The notes under the pieces are model-generated. The model did not search any database, was not told the DNA's origin, and saw nothing but the letters and a program-made list of their open reading frames with translations. Positions 26,888 to 34,764 of a stretch of DNA of 34,764 nucleotides are shown here, piece after piece. The position numbers and the translations under genes were made by a program. The stretch lies in NCBI GenBank assembly GCA_016930735.1, contig JAFGGF010000261.1:1-34764 (forward strand), written 5' to 3'. Source of the stretch: Prolixibacteraceae bacterium (lineage in GTDB: Bacteria > Bacteroidota > Bacteroidia > Bacteroidales > Prolixibacteraceae). Each line of letters begins with the position of its first letter. Position 1 is the stretch's first letter.

Positions 26888-27946
26888 ATGAAAACAATTG
26901 ACAAAACAAAACCGGTACTTGTTACCGGAGCAACAGGCTACCTGGCTTCCTGGGTAGTAAAACAACTCCTTGATGACGGTTTAACTGTTCATGGAACAGT
27001 CAGGGATAAAACAAAAACAGAAAAATTTGAACATTTACTGAATGCAGAAAAACAACCAAAAGGAAAATTAATAATTTTTGAAGCTGACCTGCTTGAGCCC
27101 GGCTCATTTGAACCTGCAATGCAGAACTGTGAATTGGTAATCCATACCGCCTCGCCTTTTCAGATTTCGGGGATTAAAGATGCCCAAAAAGAATTGATTG
27201 AACCAGCCTTACAAGGAACAAAAAATGTTCTTGACTCAGTCAATAATACTGCATCGGTAAAACGTGTTGTACTCACTTCATCGATGGTGGCAATTTATGG
27301 AGATGCCTGCGATATTCTTACTACTGAAGATGGCGTTTTTACTGAAAATCACTGGAACAAAACAAGTTCTGTAACCCATCAGCCTTACCCGTATTCAAAA
27401 ACACTTGCCGAAAAAGAAGCATGGAAAATGGCAGGTGAACAGGACCGGTGGGATTTGAATGTGATCAATCCGGGATTTATTCTTGGCCCTTCGCTATCAA
27501 AGCGCACCGATTCAACGAGTATCAACCTGATCCTTCAGTTAACCTCCGGGAAGTTTAAAACAGGCGTCCCGGCGGGTGCACATGGCAATGTTGATGTGCG
27601 TGATGTAGCCAAAGCTCACATCTTAGCTGGATTCACTTCCACTGCCAGTGGACGACATATTACAGCTGCCCATGAAGCTGATTTCCTTGAAATGGCAAAC
27701 ATCATCAGAAAAAAATATCCTTCCTTGCCTTTGCCAAAAGGATATGTCCCGAAATGGTTGTTTAAACTGATTGCACCTGCAATTGGTTTTACCCGTAAAT
27801 ATGTAAAAAACAATGTTGGGTACGATGTGAAATTTGACAACTCGTATATTAAAAAGGATCTGGGAATTGAATTTATTCCATTTGAAAAAACAATCATCGA
27901 TTTTGTTGACCAATTAATTAAAGACGGCTTAATTAAGATAAAATGA
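26888..27946 (+). CDS. NAD-dependent epimerase/dehydratase (extended SDR, dihydroflavonol-reductase-like)
   Basis: VLVTGATGYLASWVVKQLL (GxxGxxG), YPYSKTLAEKEAW (YxxxK), NVINPGFILGPSL. Confidence 0.93.
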   Translation: MKTIDKTKPVLVTGATGYLASWVVKQLLDDGLTVHGTVRDKTKTEKFEHLLNAEKQPKGKLIIFEADLLEPGSFEPAMQNCELVIHTASPFQISGIKDAQKELIEPALQGTKNVLDSVNNTASVKRVVLTSSMVAIYGDACDILTTEDGVFTENHWNKTSSVTHQPYPYSKTLAEKEAWKMAGEQDRWDLNVINPGFILGPSLSKRTDSTSINLILQLTSGKFKTGVPAGAHGNVDVRDVAKAHILAGFTSTASGRHITAAHEADFLEMANIIRKKYPSLPLPKGYVPKWLFKLIAPAIGFTRKYVKNNVGYDVKFDNSYIKKDLGIEFIPFEKTIIDFVDQLIKDGLIKIK

Positions 27947-28599
27947 AACTATCAGCAAATGTAATTGGAGCTACCGGACTGGTTGGAAGGCAACTTGTCC
28001 GGCTCCTGCTTGAAAATGAAAATTTTGAAAAAGTCCGGATTTTTGTCCGCCGCGATTCCGGCATTATCCATCCAAATCTGGAACAGCAAATTGTCGATTT
28101 CAGGAAAGCCGAAACCTGGAAAAAACTCCTGATTGGCGATGCGCTTTTTTCAGCACTTGGAACAACCTTAAAACAAGCAGGCAGCAAAGAAAAAGAATAC
28201 GAAGTGGATTTCACATATAACCTGAATTTTGCGAAAGTTGCCAAAGAAAACGGAATTACAAATTATGTACTTGTTTCATCTGTTGGTGCCAATTCAAAAT
28301 CGAAAATATTCTATACAAGGATGAAAGGTGAATTAGATGATGCTGTGTCGGAACTGGGCTTTGAAAACCTTGTAATACTGCGGCCTTCTTCACTATCTGG
28401 AAAACGCGAAAAAAAAAGGTGGGCTGAAATCATTTCCCTTCCTGTTGCACATTTCCTGACAAAATTTATTTTCAGGAAATACCGCCCAATTCAGGATATA
28501 ACTGTTGCTGAAGCTATGATTAATGGTGTAATGATTCCGGATACTGAAAAAACGATCTGGAATGCAGATGAAGTTTTTCAATTGGCTCAAAAAAAATAG
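27943..28599 (+). CDS. NAD(P)H-binding atypical SDR (HTATIP2/NmrA-like)
   Basis: ANVIGATGLVGRQLVRLLLEN, YVLVSSVGANSKSKIFYTRMKGELDDAV, ILRPSSLSGKR; start overlaps preceding stop (ATGA). Confidence 0.88.
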   Translation: MKLSANVIGATGLVGRQLVRLLLENENFEKVRIFVRRDSGIIHPNLEQQIVDFRKAETWKKLLIGDALFSALGTTLKQAGSKEKEYEVDFTYNLNFAKVAKENGITNYVLVSSVGANSKSKIFYTRMKGELDDAVSELGFENLVILRPSSLSGKREKKRWAEIISLPVAHFLTKFIFRKYRPIQDITVAEAMINGVMIPDTEKTIWNADEVFQLAQKK

Positions 28600-28736
28600 A
28601 ACACTGATAGCACAGATTATAAGGATCATAACGGTTCAATTTGGACCAAACCAACTTAAATATGTAAAATTCAGTTTTCTATAATATTTTATAAACCAAA
28701 GCCGGTATTAAATGTTTTATTTCAAAACGAAATAAA

Positions 28737-29177
28737 ATGAACACAGCACTTTTACACATTCACAATATCCTTCGCTGGCTGGTCCTTGTTACTGCGGCTT
28801 TTGCAATAATTAGAGGTTTTATTGGCTGGTTTGGCAATAAAAAATGGACAAAAACAGATAATTTTTCGGGATTATTATTTACAATTATTATTGACTTACA
28901 ATTGCTTGCCGGGATTGTGCTTTATGCTTTTTACAGTCCGTTGGTAAAACTGGCATTTAACGATTTCGGTGCAGCCATGAAAAACGAAACATTAAGGTTT
29001 TTTGCGGTAGAACACATTTTAATGATGGTTATAGCAACTGTTGTAATTCATATCGGCAGGTCGAAATCGAAAAAGTCTAAAACACCGGTTAAGCAACATC
29101 GCAGCGCCACCATTTTTTATACGATTGGGATAATACTGATTTTGGCAGCTATCCCCTGGGATCGAGCTTTAATCTAA
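28737..29177 (+). CDS. Four-helix integral membrane protein, unknown function
   Basis: MNTALLHIHNILRWLVLVTAAFAIIRG... with several hydrophobic helices and conserved-looking His residues. Confidence 0.75.
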   Translation: MNTALLHIHNILRWLVLVTAAFAIIRGFIGWFGNKKWTKTDNFSGLLFTIIIDLQLLAGIVLYAFYSPLVKLAFNDFGAAMKNETLRFFAVEHILMMVIATVVIHIGRSKSKKSKTPVKQHRSATIFYTIGIILILAAIPWDRALI

Positions 29178-29191
29178 CATTTTTATTTCCT

Positions 29192-29274
29192 TGTCATGGT
29201 GAGCCTGTCGAACCATGAATCAATGAATCATCCGTCCCTGCCTGGCGGCAGACAGGGACAGGCTCAGGATGACA
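29192..29274. repeat. REP-like interspersed palindromic repeat
   Basis: Outer arms TGTCATggTGAGCCTGTC (29192-29209) / GACAGGCTCAggATGACA (29257-29274) pair at 16 of 18; inner hairpins TCATGGT..ACCATGA and GTCCCTG..CAGGGAC. Confidence 0.75.
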
Positions 29275-29288
29275 CATTATTAAGTTAT

Positions 29289-31763
29289 CTATTCTTTTAA
29301 TAGCTGATTCGCTGCAAGCACCAGGAACATAAAATTTGTTGCTCCACCACCCATCACATATTCGGTTTGTTGCCAGAAAAACGGCCATTCTTTTAATTCC
29401 GGAAAATCGGGTCGGATGATACCTGTTCCTGAAACTACCCCTCCGGGAATAAATGAACGGTCGGCACGGTTTACACCATAAGCCTCGGTTATTGAACGTG
29501 ACCCTACACCTGAAGCAAATGATGAAGTATTTTCCCCCGGATGATTTCCCAGAACAAAATTCAGGGCATTCAGCATAACTTCTTTATCAAATAATTCAGG
29601 GAAGGCTTTATGCAAAAAATACTGCCTCATCCCGAATTCCTGAATATTCCAGCCATCGCCCCATATTTTAATAGTATATGGCACACCAAAAGGATTCTGT
29701 TTTCTTTGATCCCCTATTTGTTCGCTGAGTTGTTTAAATCCTTCCAAAGCAGCAGCCTTAAATTCATCATCTTTACACTTGTCGAAAATACGTGCTAAGG
29801 CAGAAGCAGAACGACTGACACTCCTTCCAATATTGTCTTTAAATCCCAGTATATCTTTTTGATATCTCTCGTCGTTTGTGGTTATCAGTAATTCAGCAGC
29901 TGCATCAATTTTTGCAGAAGCACCAAAGCGGTTTTCCTGTTTATCGGCATCGTATAACCAGATAGCAATTTTCAGGCAGCGTTCTGCTAATTCGTCATTG
30001 TAGCCTTTTAACACACGTGAAGCTGCTGCCAAAGCTTTTACAGAACCATAAATCCTGCCTGAATTTTCCTGTGTAAATACCCAGCGGTCATCATGGATAC
30101 CTGATTCAGTCCCGGTTTTTTCATTTTTCCCAAGTTCAGGATTATATTTTAAATTGTCAGTCATTGAGGAAGCATCTCCCAGCAAAACATACTGCCTCAG
30201 GCTGTTGCAGATAATTCCGCGAAAATTCAAACCGGCATTTTCATATCCTCCTAAAATGGCAAGTACTCCGTGTTCAATTTGTTGAAGTGCATCAGGTTTT
30301 CCATCAGGCAAATGTATTTCCACCAAATGATTTTCCTGATCGATCGTAGTCTGATCCCAATCAATTCCGAATTCTTCATAAGCCATAGCCAACGTCCATA
30401 CAGTCCCGGCTTGCGATTCAACTCTGAGGTCGTAATCACCGGCATCATGCCAGCCCCCAATATTTAATCCAGGAACCTGGTCCAATGGATCATAATCATT
30501 TAAGGTTGAAGCTCCCTGAATATATCCATCGAAATGATTGGTATCAACCGGTGCCATTAAAGCGTCGTCCATGTGGCAGAGGTCATGCCAGACCCTATAT
30601 CCCTCATTTATTCTCATGTGGCACATCTGAACCGGAAGGAAATATTCCAGTGTTGGTTGCCAAACATGGCGTTCGTAGACATTATCATCAATTTTAAATG
30701 GTTCGGTAAAATAATCACCATATTTAACCTGATAAATCCCGGGTTTCTGAATATCTGAAAAATCGATTTGATAATAATTAAAGCGTAAATATTTGCCCCA
30801 CAATTCAGGCTGACCTTTTTTAACAACTTCCTTTCCCCCGTTTTCTGACATCCTTAGGATTTCTACCTGAAGAATATTATTTTCAGATTTATCCAATTCA
30901 ACTGTGGCTGTTTTATCCTGATTTGTATGATATCCAACCTGGCTTACATGAATTACCGGATTTTGTTTAAACCCTTCTACAATATTGGGTTTAATAATCC
31001 ATTCAATTGCTCCTTTTGTAGCACCTGCCGGCACTTCAGAACGTACAACAAACCAGCCATTATTATGGTAAAACCGGCCATCCAGAAGTTGAAGCTCCTC
31101 TTTTTCACTTTTTATAACCATGGTTAATTCTGGTACATCAGGAGCAATAGTTAATTGTTTGCCTGATGCTATCGGAAATGCCTGCCAGTTTCCATCAGCA
31201 TCTTTTTGCATGGGCCCATTTGCCTGCAGTGGAAATATTCCCGATTCATCATCCATGTACCAGGATTTTCCAAAAAATAATCCGGGAAATAGTTCGAGGT
31301 TAAAACCGACTTTCCCTATCCATTCTTCAGGAAGTGGTTGTTCCAGGTCAACAATTATCCGAAAATTTTTCCCTTCACCAAAAACACGCACATTATAACT
31401 GAAATCCAGGTCGGGATAATATATTGGATTAAAGCCTTTGGCATTTTTACTTTCATCGGGGAAAGAAAGAGGCACACTTATTTCGTTGGTTTCAGGAAAG
31501 ACTTCCCTCTTGCCTACTTTTGGAATTGGCTGCCATTGACCGGGAGTTGGCTCAAGGCGGATATCGCCGTTGGTTGCTACCCGTGTTCCGTTCTGAATAA
31601 TTCCTACAGCTCCCTGATGCCCTTCGGGATAAATATCGTAAAATACCATCACATTCAACCCAGGCATTTCAAAATACTCATCCTCATTGATTTTTAATTC
31701 CTGTGATTTGGCTGTTAAAAAAACTGAAAGAATCAGCGCGAAAGAAAAAAATATCTTTTTCAT
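29289..31763 (-). CDS. Glycoside hydrolase family 9 (endoglucanase-type) with N-terminal CelD-like Ig domain
   Basis: VIHVSQVGYHTNQDKTATVEL, GGWHDAGDYDLRVESQ, FVLGNHPGENTSSFASGVGSRSITEAYGVNRADRSFIPGGVVSG. Confidence 0.9.
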   Translation of the reverse strand: MKKIFFSFALILSVFLTAKSQELKINEDEYFEMPGLNVMVFYDIYPEGHQGAVGIIQNGTRVATNGDIRLEPTPGQWQPIPKVGKREVFPETNEISVPLSFPDESKNAKGFNPIYYPDLDFSYNVRVFGEGKNFRIIVDLEQPLPEEWIGKVGFNLELFPGLFFGKSWYMDDESGIFPLQANGPMQKDADGNWQAFPIASGKQLTIAPDVPELTMVIKSEKEELQLLDGRFYHNNGWFVVRSEVPAGATKGAIEWIIKPNIVEGFKQNPVIHVSQVGYHTNQDKTATVELDKSENNILQVEILRMSENGGKEVVKKGQPELWGKYLRFNYYQIDFSDIQKPGIYQVKYGDYFTEPFKIDDNVYERHVWQPTLEYFLPVQMCHMRINEGYRVWHDLCHMDDALMAPVDTNHFDGYIQGASTLNDYDPLDQVPGLNIGGWHDAGDYDLRVESQAGTVWTLAMAYEEFGIDWDQTTIDQENHLVEIHLPDGKPDALQQIEHGVLAILGGYENAGLNFRGIICNSLRQYVLLGDASSMTDNLKYNPELGKNEKTGTESGIHDDRWVFTQENSGRIYGSVKALAAASRVLKGYNDELAERCLKIAIWLYDADKQENRFGASAKIDAAAELLITTNDERYQKDILGFKDNIGRSVSRSASALARIFDKCKDDEFKAAALEGFKQLSEQIGDQRKQNPFGVPYTIKIWGDGWNIQEFGMRQYFLHKAFPELFDKEVMLNALNFVLGNHPGENTSSFASGVGSRSITEAYGVNRADRSFIPGGVVSGTGIIRPDFPELKEWPFFWQQTEYVMGGGATNFMFLVLAANQLLKE

Positions 31764-31821
31764 GTTTACCTGGTTTAGTTTTTACAAATATAGAAATTCA
31801 ATTTTGATTGCATTCTTTAGT

Positions 31822-31904
31822 CCGTCCCTTAAAAGGGACGGCAAAGGATATTTTACGACACCTGATCAATCAGCCTATCCTTTGCCGTTGGTTTTAACCA
31901 ACGG
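31822..31904. repeat. 83-nt multi-hairpin element, copy A
   Basis: CCGTCCCTTAAAAGGGACGG; arms GGCAAAGGATA (31840-31850)/TATCCTTTGCC (31876-31886); inner CTGAT CA ATCAG; right hairpin CCGTTGGTTTTAACCAACGG. Confidence 0.85.
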
Positions 31905-31984
31905 AATATCATTTAACAATCCAAATATGCAGAATTTTAATTCATAAAAATTAAATTTGACATAACCATATAACCTGATCCGAT

Positions 31985-33310
31985 ATGAAACGCAGAAAAT
32001 TTATCGACAGCCTAATATTAACCACCGGCGGATTAATGATCCTTCCAAAATGCAAATCTCCTGAACAAGGAAAAAATTCTTTAACTTCATCTTCAAATTC
32101 AGGAACCATAACCGAGCCATCAAGAGTAATTGAAATTCTTGAAGAAACGGATGTCCTGGTGGTTGGAGGTGGTCCTTCGGGAGTCACAGCAGCAATTTCA
32201 GCAAGCCGGGCTGGTGCCACAACAACCATTGTAGAACGGTATAACCACCTCGGTGGATTATGGACCGGAGGACTGGTTCTTCCATTGCTTTCAACGCATG
32301 GACTGAATAAAAGTAAACAACAGGAAAAAGTGATCCATGGTATTCCCGATGAGATAGCCCAAAGGCTGAAGGATATGGGCATGGCAATTCATGATGTTGA
32401 TCCGGTTATAGATCCTGAAGCTACAAAATATGTGCTTGAAAAAATGGTTCAGGAAGCAGGAATTCATATGCTTTACCATTGCTGGATGTCGAACATTGTT
32501 ATGGAAGATAAAAACATTAAAGCGGTTATTATTGAGTCAAAATCAGGCAGGAAAGCTATCGTTCCGAAAGTAGTTATTGATTGCACAGGCGATGGCGATG
32601 TTTTTCATTTGGCTGGTGAAGGTTTTGAAGAAATGAAATACCATATCGGATTGGTATCAAGGTTGGGAAATATCGATCGGATTGATAAAACAAAACCGGG
32701 ATTTGAGGAAATTTATGTTGGCGATCCTACACCTTTAAAAAGTGTAAACTGGTTTAACATGCACGGCGAAAACGATCAGGATGGAACCGATCTGCACACG
32801 CTTTCAAAACTTCAGCAACAATACCGGATCGATATCTGGGAAAATACAGAACATATCCGATCCATCCCCGGGCATGAAGAGGTCTTCTTGCTCGATACAG
32901 CTTCACAATTGGGTGTTCGTGTTTCCCGCATCCTCGATGGCAAATATAAACTTACACTTGAAGATTCAATGACTTACAAATCGTTTGATGATGTAATCGG
33001 TGTTTGCGGAGCCTGGACAAGTTTACTCTATAATACCAACCGGATTCAAAGAAATGAACGCCCCTTGTGGCAAATCCCCTACCGTTCGCTTGTTCCGAAA
33101 CATACAAAAAACCTGTTGGTTGCCGGGCGTTGTTTCAGCTTTGACAAACCACTGGTTGAAGATGCCCGGATTATCGGAACTGCATTGCTTACAGGGCATG
33201 GAGCCGGTGCTGCAGCAGCAGTTGCTGTTAAATCATACTGTGCTGTTCAGGATACTGATGTTCAAAAAATCCAGAAAGTTTTAAAAGACCAAAAGGCATA
33301 CCTCGGATGA
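31985..33310 (+). CDS. FAD-dependent oxidoreductase (FAD_oxidored-like), exported lipoprotein/Tat-like signal
   Basis: MKRRKFIDSLILTTGGLMILPKC; VLVVGGGPSGVTAAISASRAGATTTIVERYNHLGGLWTGGLV; VIDCTGDGDVFHLAG; NLLVAGRCFS. Confidence 0.9.
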   Translation: MKRRKFIDSLILTTGGLMILPKCKSPEQGKNSLTSSSNSGTITEPSRVIEILEETDVLVVGGGPSGVTAAISASRAGATTTIVERYNHLGGLWTGGLVLPLLSTHGLNKSKQQEKVIHGIPDEIAQRLKDMGMAIHDVDPVIDPEATKYVLEKMVQEAGIHMLYHCWMSNIVMEDKNIKAVIIESKSGRKAIVPKVVIDCTGDGDVFHLAGEGFEEMKYHIGLVSRLGNIDRIDKTKPGFEEIYVGDPTPLKSVNWFNMHGENDQDGTDLHTLSKLQQQYRIDIWENTEHIRSIPGHEEVFLLDTASQLGVRVSRILDGKYKLTLEDSMTYKSFDDVIGVCGAWTSLLYNTNRIQRNERPLWQIPYRSLVPKHTKNLLVAGRCFSFDKPLVEDARIIGTALLTGHGAGAAAAVAVKSYCAVQDTDVQKIQKVLKDQKAYLG

Positions 33311-34455
33311 GGTTAAAGGCAAAAAATATCAGGTATTTTTCATTTGTAGTTGCAGTTATTATAGCACTTCCACTGCCTCTTGGAATTTTTACCGGATTTT
33401 ATATCTGGTTAAGCCCGTATGTATTTTTGAACTCCTTTTTAGCAAAAACCGGTTTTACTTTATTCAATTTATTGGGAATTATTTTTCTTTTCCTGGCGGT
33501 TTACAGGCACAGGTGGATATGCCGTTATGCCTGCCCCATGGGTGTAATTTGCGATACTTCTTCCAAATTTTCGAAAAAGAAAAAAGGAAAATTTCCTCGT
33601 TTAAATAAATCAATCTTAATTCTCGCATTACTGATTTCTTTATTTGGATTGCCAATACTTTCTGTTTTAGATCCCTTTTACATATTTAATAATTTTTTCG
33701 AAGTTTTATCGCCGGAAATAGCATTGTTGGTATTTTTACAAATATCCGGATTAATCGTAGTTATTTTACTAAATGTGATTTTCCCACACTCCTGGTGTAC
33801 AAAAATTTGCCCGTTGGGAGGTTTACAGGAAATCGTTACCGATATTAAAAAATCAGTAATTCATCCAAAAAAAACTGATCAAAAAGGAATGATTTTGAGT
33901 AGGCGTTTTTTGATCTCAGGATTAGCCGGATTAGGTTTAGGATTGGCATTCCGAAAATTGATAAGTGTGCCAAAAATAAAAAAATTCCGGCCACCCGGAG
34001 CATTGGCTGAGGAAGATTTTACAACAACCTGCATTCGTTGTGGTAACTGTATTAAGGCTTGTCCGACAAAAATAATTCAACTATCTGTTGAAACCAGTAA
34101 CCCATTTTTGTTCCTGGCACCTGAAATTGGTTTTGATAAAAGTTATTGTTTGCCTGAATGTACATTGTGTGGTGATGTTTGCCCAAGCAATGCAATTTCT
34201 AAGTTTAATTTTGAAAAGAAAAAGGAACTGTTCATTGGAACAGCAAAAATAAACCTTAAAAACTGCTTGCTTACTCAGAACAAAGAATGCGACCGGTGCA
34301 AGTTCTATTGTGCTTACAATGCAGTTCAAATCAATTCAAAAAACATAAAATCATTCCCGGAAATCGATGCTGAAAAATGTGTAGGGTGTGGTGCCTGTAA
34401 AATTGTTTGCCCGGAGCAAGTGATTGAGATTGTAGCTACGGAAGTGGTAGCCTAA
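33307..34455 (+). CDS. NapH/MauN-like membrane ferredoxin fused to a NapG/MauM-like 4x[4Fe-4S] domain
   Basis: Hydrophobic N-half with CRYACPMGVIC and CTKICPLGGLQE; internal LSRRFLISGLAGLGLGLAF; CIRCGNCIKACP, CLPECTLCGDVCP, CLLTQNKECDRCKFYC, CVGCGACKIVCP. Start overlaps previous stop (ATGA). Confidence 0.88.
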   Translation: MRLKAKNIRYFSFVVAVIIALPLPLGIFTGFYIWLSPYVFLNSFLAKTGFTLFNLLGIIFLFLAVYRHRWICRYACPMGVICDTSSKFSKKKKGKFPRLNKSILILALLISLFGLPILSVLDPFYIFNNFFEVLSPEIALLVFLQISGLIVVILLNVIFPHSWCTKICPLGGLQEIVTDIKKSVIHPKKTDQKGMILSRRFLISGLAGLGLGLAFRKLISVPKIKKFRPPGALAEEDFTTTCIRCGNCIKACPTKIIQLSVETSNPFLFLAPEIGFDKSYCLPECTLCGDVCPSNAISKFNFEKKKELFIGTAKINLKNCLLTQNKECDRCKFYCAYNAVQINSKNIKSFPEIDAEKCVGCGACKIVCPEQVIEIVATEVVA

Positions 34456-34485
34456 AGTCCTGTTTTGTGCTATATATTCTTCAAT

Positions 34486-34568
34486 CCGTCCCTTGAAAGG
34501 GGCGGCAAAGGATAATCAACTTCCCTTGATAACTGAGTTTATCCTTTGCCGTTCACTTAAGTGAACGG
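34486..34568. repeat. 83-nt multi-hairpin element, copy B (same orientation as copy A)
   Basis: CCGTCCCTTGAAAGGGGCGG; arms GGCAAAGGATAA (34504-34515)/TTATCCTTTGCC (34539-34550); inner ATCAA cttccc TTGAT; right hairpin CCGTTCACTTAAGTGAACGG. Confidence 0.85.
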
Positions 34569-34595
34569 AATCAAGGCAAAAAATCTCTCCGGGTT

Positions 34596-34764
34596 TCAGC
34601 CCTTATCCTCTATTTTGAGTTTTTCAAATTCCTTGTTTTTGTACCAGGCAAAAATTAATAATCCGGCAATCAGCCCGAAACTTAAAATTACTGTCCAATG
34701 AATTCCATCGGCAACTCCTTTTCCGTATGAATGCAGACCCGAAAGGAAATAGTTCACTCCAAAA
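34596..34764 (-). CDS. C-terminus of a membrane protein, probably CcsA/CcsBA-type cytochrome c biogenesis protein (partial)
   Basis: Hand translation ...FGVNYFLSGLHSYGKGVADGIHWTVILSFGLIAGLLIFAWYKNKEFEKLKIEDKG*; NYFLSGLHSY resembles the CcsA C-terminal segment. Confidence 0.5.
   Translation of the reverse strand, partial: FGVNYFLSGLHSYGKGVADGIHWTVILSFGLIAGLLIFAWYKNKEFEKLKIEDKG

Noticed and set aside
28600-28736. Spacer AACACTGATAGCACAGATTATAAGGATCATAACGG as a dispersed repeat
   Set aside because: Looks repeat-like but has only one copy in this window, so unsupported without a genome search.
29194-29388. 64-aa minus ORF MAVFLATNRICDGWW...PVCRQAGTDDSLIHGSTGSP
   Set aside because: Its C-terminal part is the translated REP-like repeat and the rest overlaps GH9 in another frame.
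1-34764. CRISPR array, tRNA/rRNA, prophage or IS transposase
   Set aside because: No regularly spaced direct repeats, no cloverleaf tRNA with conserved elements, and no recombinase/transposase ORF seen.

Overview
This is a 34.8-kb, AT-rich, gene-dense Bacteroidota chromosome window (inferred from the T9SS sorting tail, DUF4831, DUF4038/GH140 and -7-type promoters). I see no rRNA, tRNA, CRISPR array or intact transposase. Most genes are ordinary: PepD, MFS, POT, Nnr, a YeeE/YedE transporter, a nucleoside hydrolase, GH9 and GH140. The best candidate for an undescribed system is a tightly packed five-gene minus-strand operon (about 5137 down to <1). It encodes an HdrA-like/2x[4Fe-4S] ferredoxin, a CxxxCxxC radical SAM protein, a DUF116-polyprenyl-diphosphate-synthase fusion, a small alpha/alpha-barrel prenyltransferase/cyclase-like protein, and a squalene-hopene-cyclase-like protein cut off by the window edge. 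I read this as a possible redox/radical isoprenoid pathway. A second notable structure is a pair of exactly 83-nt direct elements (31822-31904 and 34486-34568). Each folds as a multi-hairpin cloverleaf with pairing-preserving changes between copies. They bracket an overlapping gene pair: a FAD oxidoreductase and a NapH/NapG-like fusion with an internal Tat-like SRRFL motif. Other observations include an exact 18-bp candidate TetR operator in two places, a 13-unit ~31-aa repeat protein with a T9SS tail, a membrane-anchored stand-alone receiver, an unlisted 33-aa membrane miniprotein, paired L,D-transpeptidases with a coiled-coil lipoprotein, and REP-like repeats.
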